Notes under the pieces: generated by a model
Seen by the model: only the letters and a program-made list of their open reading frames with translations
What the model was told of the DNA's origin: nothing
Database searches by the model: none
Translations under genes and position numbers: made by a program
NCBI GenBank assembly: GCA_028565635.1
Contig: JAOXYB010048092.1
Span: 1-12,060 of the forward strand
Direction: 5' to 3'
DNA from: Phoronis ovalis
Taxonomy: Eukaryota > Phoronida > Phoronidae
Length of the DNA: 12,060 nt
Shown here: positions 1 to 9,114 of the stretch, in pieces
How positions within the stretch are numbered: position 1 is the first letter of the stretch
How the letters are laid out: each line of letters opens with the position of its first letter

Positions 1-135
1 AAAGAGTCTCTAAATGCACCAGATTGCAGGAAAACGCACCAATGTTCAAAAATTTTCCGGGGGAGCATGCCCCCGAACCCCGCTCGCCCAAATGCCTTTT
101 TTTCCACGCCCCCCCTTCAGGATAATCCTGGATCC
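1..135. repeat. GC-rich dispersed repeat fragment
   Basis: This stretch contrasts with the AT-rich rest of the window. It has a near-palindromic G5-AGCAT-GC5 run at about 60-76, C-rich tracts at about 70-82 and 109-116, and a lead-in of the type GCACCAGATTGCAGGAAAAC. Similar GGGGGAGCATGCCCCC-type segments are, from memory, common dispersed repeats in bivalve and cnidarian genomes. It is cut by the window start, so its 5' end is unknown. The open frame across it is not gene-like (Pro-rich, caused by the C runs). The family was not identified; it could be a MITE or part of a larger transposon. Confidence 0.4.
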
Positions 136-308
136 GCCACTGGTGTAATTATATTACAAGTGAACTCACTGGAAATTGTACCGAATCTGATTCGGTTCAC
201 TGAACATACATGGGATATAAATTTCAAAAATAACGTTATATATGGTGCGGCACCCAGCACTTAATTCTAGGACTAGGTCAGGTAGACGCTTCCTCATGTT
301 ATATTTAG

Positions 309-345
309 TGTAGGATTAAGGCTAAGGCTAGTGTACGGTTAGCGT
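309..345. repeat. degenerate TAAGGC-like hexamer stretch
   Basis: Hexamer-like units (TAGGAT, TAAGGC, TAAGGC, TAGTGT, then GGTTAGCG) run in a row. This resembles a decayed interstitial TTAGGG-type stretch often found next to dispersed repeats in invertebrates. It is short and imperfect, so it could be chance. The rest of 136-470 shows no gene or other structure that I can support. Confidence 0.25.
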
Positions 346-470
346 TTTAATGTTTATTTATTTGGTATTTTTTAAATATTTTTATGTACTATATATGATT
401 ATAACACAGGCGACACTATTATTCCAGATATGTGACAAAAGGAGTAAGAAATCAGCGATCTGCATCTCAT

Positions 471-560
471 ATCATCATGGCTTAGTGGCTAATGCACGTT
501 ATGACTCATCATTTGTTTCAGATTCGAGCCCAATCGGGAACATTGTACAGTAGTAGTAAT
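471..560 (+). repeat. tRNA-derived SINE-like element
   Basis: A perfect match to the RNA polymerase III A box (TGGCTTAGTGG, 478-488) is followed 43 bases later by a B-box-like GATTCGAGCCC (521-531), which is the spacing found in tRNA genes. The tail after it is trinucleotide-rich (AGTAGTAGTAATAATAAT, about 549-566), as in many tRNA-derived SINEs. It is not a working tRNA: the acceptor stem, anticodon stem and T stem do not pair. In the tRNA family the A and B boxes are internal promoter elements. Here they most likely mark a short SINE or an eroded copy. No target-site duplication was recognised. Confidence 0.4.
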
Positions 561-570
561 AATAATATGA

Positions 571-1294
571 ATTATTTCTCTCGTAAATATAGTTCTAGAT
601 ATCTTTATACTAGATATACTATTGACTTTGCAAATAAGAAACGAAAAAATGTATAAAATTTTATTTTGTCTGTAGCTACGGGAACTAACTGTAACACCAA
701 GTGCTTGATTGCCGAAACCTATTGCTATATGTATACGTACGTCTAAAACCTTGTATCCCTAAATGTACATGTATATAGGGAACAATAATCAGAATAGGTT
801 GAAATAACGATTTAACAAATTTGATGTATACAAACAAGAAGTACGAACTTGGGCTCGATTATGTGTTAACACTGCATTTGCTTAATTATTAAAGCAAAGT
901 CGGCCTGAAAGTATCAAAATCCAAAATTTGAAGGTATACAAACAAGGAGGAAGCATTCAGCAGACTATATGATTTTTTTCAGAAAAGTCTTTGTCATCAA
1001 TAATATCATTAGAGGCAATTGAAAATACGGTAAACAAGGAAAGATTAAGTTACCGTTTTACTACATAATCCTTTAATTCGTGCATTCAAATATTCAATAT
1101 TCATTTGCATGTTCTTATACCCGGATTTTACGTTGTCTCCATGTGGAATCTCGTAGTATTCTTACAAACTATGTCTACAGTGGACATTGCATCCTTTGTT
1201 TGTTTGGCTTTTTCATTAGTTCCCGTTTAATAAGCATTATCATTGATGTTACTCATCTCTAAATTGTCACACTTTTTAGATTCCGTGTTTTGTT
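571..1294. other. AT-rich 3' flank of the receptor gene
   Basis: No supported gene. This is the minus-strand downstream side of the LRR-Ig gene and probably holds its 3' UTR. Minus-strand ATTAAA hexamers lie at 1226-1231 (about 64 bases past the stop codon) and 1073-1078; the first is the better placed candidate poly(A) signal. A short plus-strand open frame at 1080-1262 has no recognisable domain and reads as noise. Confidence 0.3.
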
Positions 1295-2869
1295 TTACTG
1301 TACTGTAATATGTATCAAATTGTTGCTTCGCACTGTCGTATCTGCACGTTTAGGTCTCCTCTTTGTGACCAGGAAAACAATGACAACGATGAGTAGGACA
1401 ATTATTAAACCAGCAACCGCCAAAAGTATCACATAATGTAATGTTTTGGTAATGCTCTCCTTTTCAGTTACTCCTTGCGTTTTTAAAATTGTATCTACTG
1501 CAGTGACCGTTAATCGGTCTTCTGATGTCGCAGTTACGCTTTCCATTTGGGTTGTATGAACTGAAAGTGTAGTAACTGCTGACTGCTCGCTGACAATTGT
1601 CGGAAATTAATTGTTGCTTGTTTATTCTAGATTCTTTCGTGCCAGCGATATTTGTTGCATTGCAAACGTAATCTCCTAGCAATAATTCAGAACTGAGAAT
1701 TTCGATAAACGCAGTGTTTATGAAATGTGTCCTGTTTCTTGGTGGTTTGAATTCAGTTACGTTTCCAGCGGGAGTCCGCGCCGCCAGGTGATAAGCGGAG
1801 CAGGATCTCCGCTCGACATACAGTTAAATGTCCATACAATGTCTTTCACATTTATTAATATATTGAGAGTAGTTGGCTCAATACAGTTAAATAAAACATC
1901 TGAAAGAGATTCCAAAGGTTCAGTCACCACTTGTGTAGCACAACTGGTACGGTACATATAATTAAAATCATAATTATACTGATAACTTGAGTCAGCACGA
2001 TAAATCTTATCATATACTTGCCACTCAGGAATTTGATTAAGTTCGCAATTGCAATGCAAAGGATTGCTACCCAATGATATTTGGAATCGGCATTCAGTCA
2101 TAAATGCTTGCATATCGATGGGCACTGTTTGCAGATTGTTACCGTGAAGAAGCAAGTGTTTAATTTTTATTAGCTGGTTGAATGCGCCATCAGAAATATA
2201 TGAAATGTCGTTCTCGTTAAGGTTAAGAATCTCCAAGTTCTTTAATCCACTGAAAGTTTCCCTCGATATAAATGACATTGTATTGTAGTCCAGACGCAAC
2301 TTTTTAATTTTTGTTAGTTGGTTGAATGAGCCATCAGAAATATTTGATATTTCGTTCATGTAAAGATAAAGATCCTCCAAGTTATGCAATCCACTGAAAG
2401 TTTCCCTCGATATAAATGACATTTTGTTGTAGTCCAGATGCAACTGTTTACTTTTTGTTAGTTGGATGAATGCGCCATCAGGAATATATGATATGTCGTT
2501 CCCGTTAAGGTTAAGATACTCCAAGTTCTGTAATCCACTGAAAGTTTCCTTCGATATAAATGACAGTTTGTTCACCCTCAAATTCAAAGTTTTACTGTTT
2601 GTTAGTTGGCTAAATGTGCCATTAGAAATATTTGAAATGTCGTTCAGGATAAGGTTAAGAGTCTGTAAGTTCTGTAATCCACTGAAGGCATCTTGCTCTA
2701 TGATACGAATCCGACAACTTGGAAGATTAACGAGCGTGCTGGTTGAGAACTGCGACATAAAATTGATAGTAAGAATGCCACCTGGGGGACACCTTAGACA
2801 CGTTATGTTGGTCACAAATAATACCATTACCCACAGCAAAGTCATTATCAGTTGTTTCAGATGAGCCAT
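1295..2869 (-). CDS. LRR-Ig single-pass membrane receptor, frame broken twice
   Basis: Predicted cell-surface receptor or adhesion protein; ligand unknown. From the ATG at 2869 the order is: signal peptide (about 24 residues, hydrophobic LLWVMVLFV core); short cysteine cap (LRCPP...PSC); eight 24-residue LRRs of the pattern FSGLxNLxxLNLxxNxIS; C-terminal cap (HCNCEL...CATQ...FNC); one Ig domain (FNC.SSGDPAPLITW, later GDYVCNATNIAG); Ser/Thr-rich stalk; transmembrane helix at about 1367-1441; TKRRPKR stop-transfer; about 20-residue tail with no TIR or other signalling motif. The LRR frame stops at 1757-1759. The Ig continues in another frame down to about 1610, and the stalk and helix return to the first frame, ending at TAA 1295-1297. 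I chose ATG 2869 over 2908 because it fits the signal peptide and has TTTTTAG just upstream. Bivalve LRR-Ig proteins are linked to immunity; function here is inference. Confidence 0.85.
1485..1620 (-). other. second frameshift, compensating, in the receptor stalk
   Basis: After GDYVCNATNIAGTKESRI the Ig frame runs on without meaning (…CQRAVSSYYTFSS) to a stop at 1464. The original frame, open again from 1606, gives FPTIVSEQSAVTTLSV, a plausible Ser/Thr-rich stalk, and leads directly to the transmembrane helix. One extra base or two missing bases are needed, somewhere after the TAA at 1607-1609. Together with the first shift the net change is a multiple of three. Confidence 0.65.
1755..1790 (-). 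other. first frameshift in the receptor Ig domain
   Basis: The upstream frame reads ...PLITWRR then meets TAA at 1757-1759. The frame two bases on reads RTPAGNVTEFKPPRNRTHF and continues in frame into the Ig F strand GDYVC. The switch falls in the GC-rich run TGGCGGCGCGGA (1775-1786), where either two extra bases or one missing base explains it. This run is prone to slippage, so a sequencing error is as likely as a real mutation. Confidence 0.7.
2247..2678 (-). repeat. 144-bp tandem repeat encoding paired LRRs
   Basis: Three full units start at 2247, 2391 and 2535, each opening with CCACTGAAAG, and a diverged fourth opening is at 2679; the spacing is exactly 144 bases every time. Partial units flank both sides. 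Each unit encodes two 24-residue LRRs of different type: one with SGLxNLxxLNL, one with QLTKxKxLxLDYNxMSFIS. The period of two repeats shows that the array grew by duplicating pairs, not single LRRs. Units at 2247 and 2391 share a run of over 30 identical bases at their start, so the growth or homogenisation is fairly recent. Confidence 0.85.
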
Positions 2870-2908
2870 TCTAAAAACACTGCCTCCTAACACATTTACA
2901 CAGTCCAA

Positions 2909-4584
2909 GAATAAATTAAAATACTTAACAGTTACCAGCTACAAGACAACAATTATTAAAATGTTTATAAAAGGATTTTTTATAAACAATCTGCAATATA
3001 ACTTGAATTTAGATTTCCAAGATGTAGTGTGACAACTACATTGCAAATCGATGCGTACTGATGCGTGAATTATTAACAACAGGGATATCCCTGTATGCTT
3101 TGAAAATTTCGGTACACTGTTAAGTAATATTTAGTAGTGATGTTCCGCTGAAATGATTTTATCCAAACAAAAGTTATTATTTCAGTGGCGAGTTATTATT
3201 TTCATTTGATATTATAAGCTTATTTTACCACGCTCGTTTAGCTACTCTTTTTTGTGATATCTTCATCTTTTAGTAATGCCCACTTCAGTTTATATAAATA
3301 TTGTGTTTAACGGACTAAATTGAAGATATATTGCTGTTCATTTCGCAGTTTTAAAAAATTCGTTAGGGAACTGCTTTAAATACACTTTCTTCCTGATATC
3401 TTTGGAAAGGAAAAATACAAGTAGTGTATAAGCGCTAGCCTTGAAAGACAACTCATTCATTGAGTCTTGTATACCACATCATATATAAAAGTTGCAGTTT
3501 ATTATTGTTAGCATATCAAAACTATGAATTTCAGAACCACATAACATACATATATCATAGTAACTGGCGCAGATTTTTTTCCGTACAAACTATCAAATTT
3601 CCACCGGGTGGTGAGGTTTAGTAATGTACTCTTTCTTTCTTACTTCTTACGAGGCAGACATCGGTTATAGAACTTTTTAATTTGCAACTTGGTCGAAAAT
3701 TTTGAAAGCATCTGTTAACATTAATATTTATACCAGTGTGTTAAAGTAATGAGCAATATGTTCCCGCTGTTTCTTTATGGTTGGCCGTGTTGATTTATTT
3801 TAATAATTGACCTATTTAATTTTATTTTATCATTAATGATAAAAGGATTTTTTTTTGTGTAGGGGAACCCTGCAAGTTCCAGTTCCGCATATATCTCTAC
3901 TAGGTGGTCTATAATCAGCTGTAGCAAAAATGTTATTGCCTGCGAAATCAGGGGTCGATTACTGATGTCATTATCTTGATTTGTGACTGGAAAAAAATTC
4001 GTTGGACCGGTAGCCGGCAAGGATGCCCAAGAATGTTTCATGACATGTACAAAATTAGTTATAACTTAATGTAGAATCATGTATTTCTAATAATTCTGTC
4101 TTGAAATTGTTCCTTTAAGATACGCCTAGATACACAGCATATGATTTGGGTGCGCTTTGTAGGCCACTTTAAGAATACTTTTTAAAAATAACATGTTACA
4201 TGTACATGATTGGATTGACAACAATATTTGAGAAAACTGCTAGGTTGAATCAGGGTTTTCCCACTGATATAAGGGATTATATTATATTATACTATATTTT
4301 AATAGTCCCAGATTAATCTACAGTTACCTATATACATGTAGCATGTACTTTTTAACCCTTTGTTTTAATGTATAAGATTTTTTTTAAATCAAACAGTATA
4401 TCTTTTGACAAAATAAAATAGAATACAGTTCTAAATTATTATCTAAATTGTGAATAGAATTAAATTGGCAGTTCATCGTTATAGAACTTTACAGAAACTT
4501 TACAGTTATTACAGACGCAAGTTTCTTAGGATGTCAGATTACTTGTACTTTTGATATTACTAGACGGTACCCGTGGTAAACCAC
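2909..4584. other. AT-rich intergenic stretch with no supported gene
   Basis: Upstream side of the receptor gene, so its promoter and any 5' untranslated exon would lie here, but no TATA/initiator arrangement stands out. A perfect 16-bp palindrome sits at 3079-3094. A minus-strand open frame at 3775-4041 (88 residues, no recognisable domain) was not accepted. Copies of TACATGTA occur at 4197-4204 and 4333-4340. Confidence 0.3.
3079..3094. repeat. perfect 16-bp palindrome ACAGGGATATCCCTGT
   Basis: The 16 bases equal their own reverse complement. The palindrome stands alone; no second copy was seen in the window. It could be a dimeric protein-binding site or chance. Confidence 0.4.
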
Positions 4585-4815
4585 AGATCTTGATAGAGAT
4601 GTAGGTCAGGCCGAGTTCAGACATGAGTTCACGTGACTCTCACAGGCAAAAATGCCCCATTAAATATGATACTGTTGACCGATTGACCCCACAATTTGAG
4701 GAACCCGAGCCATCGTCGATGCCTACGATGTGTGGAAAGATCATGATTCTACATGTAATAGTTTTGAAGATATTTGGTGGAAAGAGTGACAGACAAACAG
4801 ACAGACGGACACTCG
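4585..4815. repeat. dispersed repeat with GACA-type tail
   Basis: A more GC-balanced block ends in an imperfect tetranucleotide run, GACAGACAAACAGACAGACGGAC (4788-4810). Blocks ending in (GACA)n/(GACG)n are a common dispersed-repeat type in bivalve genomes, from memory. The plus-strand open frame at 4623-4823 runs into this tail (…DRQTDRRT) and is not a gene. The 5' limit is approximate and is set only by the change in composition. From 4816 to about 5080 the sequence is plain AT-rich, with a small GATA run at 4829-4837. Confidence 0.35.
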
Positions 4816-5081
4816 AGATTTAGTAGTATAGATAGATACATAAAATGCTGATCGTTTCTCAAAATTGGCAAAAATATCACAAAACTGTTATAACAAAAGG
4901 GTAATATCACAAACTGACCTGTCTAAGAGACCACGATATGGCAAAGTAGCCATGGCTAATAGTTGATTGCAAAATTATTCTTTGAAAACATGAATTCTAC
5001 AAAATAAAAAGAGCGAGATACCATAATATGAAACTGTTTATAATTAAACATAGTTTCTAAAGTGTATACATCCAACATTAC

Positions 5082-5312
5082 CTGTTTCTTTTCCGCACAA
5101 CGAAGTTTACACCTCTGAACATAATAGAGTTAAAGTTAGTACATAACACTACTGTATCTGTCAATGAGTCTGAAAACATTTTCAACTTTAACTCTATTAT
5201 ATGATCTCCGTCCGACGAAGAAGTAAATTCTAAAGTCAATTTCTTTGTTACTTCTGATTGGCTAGCGCGTATTGCTGAGTGATTTAGGCTCACGAGTTTT
5301 CCTTGTGTTAGA
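5082..5312 (-). CDS. possible internal exon, unknown protein
   Basis: The minus-strand frame is open for about 90 codons and reads as ordinary mixed-composition protein (for example LTLEFTSSSDGDHIIELKLK). It ends at a good 5' splice site, AAACAG|GTAATG, with the intron starting at 5081; the in-frame stop lies just inside that intron. On the upstream side the best acceptor is only fair (ACACAAG|G at about 5312), so the left border is uncertain. No family was recognised, and no neighbouring exon in matching phase was found. A 17-bp inverted repeat lies inside it, which could instead mean the segment is a non-coding element. Treat as a weak candidate. Confidence 0.25.
5121..5200. repeat. 17-bp perfect inverted repeat, 46-base loop
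   Basis: ATAATAGAGTTAAAGTT (5121-5137) is the exact reverse complement of 5184-5200. The loop is 46 bases. Flanking bases on both sides do not extend the pairing. It may be the stem of a small foldback element or of a structured RNA. Confidence 0.6.
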
Positions 5313-5339
5313 TCGGTAATACATGTACATGCACATGTA

Positions 5340-6490
5340 GATTAGCGACTCCAGCAACTTTAGCAAAACATTTATTTTCATGAATAGCTGCCAATTCTAA
5401 TGTTAGAAAATTATAATATATTTGTTCTTTAGGCAATTTGTATGTAAATACTAATATAACAAACTTTATCCCGACAAAGCTAAGTTTACGGTTTATTATT
5501 GTAAGCAATGTCTGGTATGCTGATAAGTACTTGTGTTACAAGTTTCACTTATGGTACGTTGTTGCCTTCCGTCAACTGCGATATACACCTGAAAAGACAA
5601 ACCAGGCCCCAATGGAAAACTAATTATTATTCATTAATTTATATAATATTTGTAATCGCTTTATTATTTAAATATTATTATATGTCTAAAATAGTGATAA
5701 CAAGTTTTAGTCACAGTGGGTTTTGTACATAAGTACCATCATTACGATTGTATACACATTCGAGATTTAATTATTCCTTCATCGTATTTAGTTGAATTTT
5801 TGTCAACAACCTATCAATTTAACGGATTGAATTTTTGTTGTCAACAAACTATACACTATAAGCGTGAACTAGGTGTTAACTTAGCTAGAAATACCATGTA
5901 ATGGCTTGTAAAGAACTAAGAAAACACGCACCCAATGGGACCAGAGACAGAACTTGCAGTTAATAAGCATGGCTATAGTAGTATCTATTTTCTTATAGTT
6001 GATACTACTTAAGTTAAATCTAGCCATGAATCTGTAAATATGTTTTAGCTGACATATTAATATATACTAAACTGTTTTTTAAGTTATAACTTTGTGGCGG
6101 AGAACAATAATTAACTACTAGAAATATGCTTAAATTGTTGTCATTTATTGAAATTAGTAGCCTGTAGGTCTCCATAATTGCCAGTGTATTTTGTATTGCC
6201 AAAAAATAACTCAGATGGACAAAGGTTACACAACTAATGGGCTTTTGATTGAAATTCTTGACAGATACAACACACACTCTGAGTTTGGGCAGCATTACAC
6301 TTGTAAATGTAAATAGCTATAGGTAATTACAACTTGTTACCAAAATGCCATATATGTGTTTGCACATGCACAGAACAGATAATAACATATTTCAAATCTG
6401 TGGTTGCCACATATGTTTTTTTACAATAAACAAACTTTTAAGCATGATTTACTATATAAATTCTTTATTGTGGGTAGTGCCGTAATATGA
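5340..6490. other. AT-rich stretch with no supported gene
   Basis: Several short open frames on both strands (5308-5508 minus, 5438-5623, 5508-5732 and 5716-5901 plus, 6020-6295 minus) have AT-driven compositions and no recognisable domain. The only structure that I see is the hairpin at 5968-6028. Confidence 0.3.
5968..6028. repeat. imperfect hairpin (8-bp outer and 9-bp inner stems)
   Basis: CATGGCTA (5968-5975) pairs with TAGCCATG (6021-6028). AGTAGTATC (5977-5985) pairs with GATACTACT (6001-6009) around a 15-base loop. The right arm has an 11-base bulge between the stems, so the fold is asymmetric. It could be a decayed foldback element. Confidence 0.4.
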
Positions 6491-6491
6491 A

Positions 6492-6668
6492 ATGGTACGT
6501 TTCGAATTTTTACAACAACACAAAAAAATGCTAGAACTATATGACGACAGTTTAACATTGAAAAACAGTATTCTCGTCAGATGTCGCTGCACAGTGTTCC
6601 AAGGAACTTTTGACATATCACAGGTACTGCCGTTATTTGCATACGAATTACTAACCTGCAGTGTCCAG
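6492..6668 (+). CDS. possible first coding exon, unknown protein
   Basis: It begins with an ATG in fair context (GAAATGG, with a stop codon just upstream in frame). The 59 codons read as mixed-composition protein (MVRFEFLQQHKKMLELYDDS at the start). The end is a strong 5' splice site, GTCCAG|GTAAAG, at 6668/6669 in phase 0; a second site, CACAG|GTACTG, lies earlier at about 6624. A possible acceptor, TTCACTATTGTAG|G, at 6768 would give a 100-base intron and an open second exon to TAA at 6910-6912, but that second exon is A/T-run-rich and unconvincing. No domain was recognised. The overlapping minus-strand frame at 6452-6691 is taken as its shadow. Confidence 0.25.
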
Positions 6669-6912
6669 GTAAAGGAACCGTTTTTTTTCAATTACAAACA
6701 ACAACAGATTAACCCTTTTGCTCCCACATTTTGCACTGAAAGCGATTGGATCCTTTTCACTATTGTAGGTTTTACCTACACAAGTTATAAAAAAAAATAA
6801 AATCATAACCCGTTGTCATGGAAATCGTTTTTATTTAATAGAAATTGTTTTATTACTTTCATTTTTTCACAACTTACCAAAATTAATGATTAAGTTCGAA
6901 CTAAAATGGTAA

Positions 6913-8266
6913 CAACGCATTCCAAGCGTTTTAGTAGCGTTTTAACAGTTGGAATACTTGCTGCAGAGTTGTCTCCCTTGTATCTGGTGCAACTGCACTT
7001 AGGAATTACCTCCCCACAAATAAAAGCATAGAGAAAATCTGGTTTAAGATAAAAATATATTTTATTTTTGTAAGATTAAAGTAAAATGCAGGGTATTTCA
7101 AAATTTGTGAAAACCCGGTATGATTCGAAGGATTTATGCAGTACCATCCATATCATAAGTAATTTGCGGTAATTTGCTATGTTAGTCATTACTGTATCCC
7201 CCTTCAGAACGGAGACTAAAATCCCTCATCTTACCTGGGATATTACATCCAGATGATCACATTTATTAAGTGCTCGCCTTTGTTGAATTTCAAGGACGCA
7301 AGAATGAGCATTATATTATTTTTTACATTACATACATCCACAAGAATGGTATGTACTAGGGCGCAAATTCCTGCAAATCAAGCATAATCCTATGCAAATC
7401 CACATTGGATTAAACCAACATTTGCAAAATTACAGTTCAAGGTGTACACAGCACATCAAGGTTTCTGAAACAAACGCTGTATCTCTACTTGTCCTCATAC
7501 AGTTATCCACACGAATGCATTTATTCCGCCGCTACCGTAAAGTCGTTAGCCAGAGTAAATTAGTTATATGGATGCACTTTGCGATGAATGAAACAGTATC
7601 GTAAGAATACTTGAAATATTTAATAGCTCTCAAGCGTGACAAGTTGTCAAGACATCTATTAAAATCTGTTTATAAACTTATGTTCGTTGATATTTAAAAG
7701 TAAATAATAATTTCTTTTTAAGTTCAAACCTCAACATCTTATCCAAGATGGCTTGAAGAGAAGAGAAAGAAACAAAAAATATTTGGAAAAAGACGTTTTA
7801 CAACAATAAAAGTATTAAAAAAGTTAAAGTACGAAAAGATGAGTTCCTTACGGAACCATGTTCTACGGGAACAGAGGAGTTATTCACACTTTACACTTTA
7901 AGTCTAGTTAATTTGGCAAACTTAATGGAAACTTAAGCAAATGAAAATATACATTTTTGCAAAGGTATTATCTTAAGGATTGTAAAAAATAATTATACAT
8001 CTATCACATGAATATGTAATCAGTAAAGTGTCCATTTTGGGTAAAATTCATGTTTTTCAAACCGTAAACTTCAAAACACTCATTCAACTCCAGTATAGAT
8101 ACCAGGCTAAAATTTTGCAAAATTTACTTTTAACTAGGAACTCTAATTAGGCGTCTCAGATTTTTAGAAATACTAATATTTAGTTCTACTGCCAGCCATT
8201 TGTAATCCATTTGCAATGCTATACAGAATTCCTCAAAAGCCTCTAATACTGTCCTAGGCAATGTAT
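6913..8266. other. AT-rich stretch with no supported gene
   Basis: A GAGTTGTCTCCCTTG motif at about 6966-6980 resembles a short motif common in bivalve repeats, from memory. An isolated minus-strand splice-donor-like CCCAG|GTAAGA lies near 7230, but no convincing exon goes with it. The plus-strand frame at 7392-7604 has no recognisable domain. Confidence 0.3.
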
Positions 8267-8424
8267 CTAGCAAAGCTTCAACTTGCCACTGTCTGGGTCC
8301 GACGAATGACTCGTTGAGGATTCATGAGGCTGTTTGCACCTGCCTTTTTCTGATTCAACACCATCCTCTGTATTAGAATCAGTTGTTGTTGCTCTGATTT
8401 CGCTTTCGCTTTTCACAATAACGA
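8267..8424 (-). CDS. possible terminal exon with Ser/Glu-rich tail
   Basis: On the minus strand a very good 3' splice site, TATATTCTTTTGCAG|TC, ends at 8425. From 8424 an open frame of 51 codons runs to TAG at 8267-8269. It is hydrophilic and rich in Ser, Glu, Asp and Thr (VVIVKSESEIRATTTDSNTE...HSSDPDSGK), which suits a disordered C-terminal tail. The preceding exon would have to end after the first base of a codon; none was identified upstream (8425-9100). A donor-like GGCAG|GTGCAA inside it means that it could also be an internal exon. The product is unknown. The plus-strand frame at 8334-8552 is its antisense shadow. Confidence 0.3.
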
Positions 8425-9109
8425 CTGCAAAAGAATATACACATTGTTCATCTTCAGACATGATAAAAGTTTTGCATAACATATACTGGATAAATTTATG
8501 CAAAAACCACCTTGTGTTTATACTTAGACGTTACAAAATACGTATATTCTAATTTAAAATCATTCAACTTGTTAATAAGAATTACGTGTACAATTAATAC
8601 CTTTATTTTCACACATGCATCGTTTTTTAGATACTCTGCAGATTCTACACCTTATTAAGGGGTTCTTTCTTTCTAAAAAAAAAATTCAAATTTATAAAGT
8701 AAAAGAATACTGGCAACATTCCAGAGGGCATGGCAAATATTCAGCCTTGTGTTCTATACTTAAGAAGTTGAGATAAAAAACCACTGTTATTTATTTTCGT
8801 AATCAAAATGAAGCGATAGACATGTAATATGATATTAATTAGTACAACAACTACCTTTTTGATATCAGAACTTAAAAAAGTAGTAGATTAACAAGAGTAA
8901 ATTTTTACTGAATTAAATATTTAATGAGTGCCAGATTGAAAGGAAATGCAAAGGCAGGGTTGCTCATACTAGCTTTTATGAATGTTACATGACCTCAACT
9001 CTGGACTGTCATGTGTCAAAGTACATGTGTATTGCACTAAACACTATGACCAGCAGTATGTTTCCTCCATAAAACTACTTTAAAAGATGTTTAAAAAAAC
9101 ACCTTTTAA
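8425..9109. other. AT-rich stretch with no supported gene
   Basis: No gene signal. Near its end, about 9078-9113, an imperfect inverted repeat pairs TAAAAGATGTTT with AAACACCTTTTA (one mismatch) across four A residues. This is a small AT-rich foldback next to the AGGTCA-rich repeat. Confidence 0.3.
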
Positions 9110-9114
9110 AAGCT

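Noticed and set aside
67-264. Plus-strand open frame of 65 codons
   Set aside because: It starts in the C-rich repeat and has no protein-like pattern; the Pro content comes from the C runs.
471-542. Functional tRNA gene
   Set aside because: A and B boxes are present, but the acceptor, anticodon and T stems do not pair.
1560-1594. A 34-base intron (GTCAGC...TTTCAG) that would restore the stalk frame
   Set aside because: It has the right length modulo three and a good acceptor, but a poor donor, and it is too short for a normal animal intron.
1725-1961. Plus-strand open frame of 78 codons
   Set aside because: It is antisense to the LRRCT/Ig part of the receptor.
2466-2864. Plus-strand open frame of 132 codons
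   Set aside because: It is the antisense shadow of the LRR region; its internal repetition follows from the 144-bp repeat.
3775-4041. Minus-strand open frame of 88 codons
   Set aside because: No recognisable domain, ends in a low-complexity Lys/Asn/Ile tail; the acceptor-like TTTTTCCAG within it does not match the phase of the 5082 donor.
5308-5508. Minus-strand open frame of 66 codons
   Set aside because: Its end (HVHVHV) is a translation of the ACATGTACATGCACATG repeat, and the rest is AT-driven hydrophobic sequence.
7200-7400. Minus-strand exon ending at CCCAG|GTAAGA near 7230
   Set aside because: The donor is perfect, but the frame that is open longest ends in a stop before it, and no matching acceptor was found.
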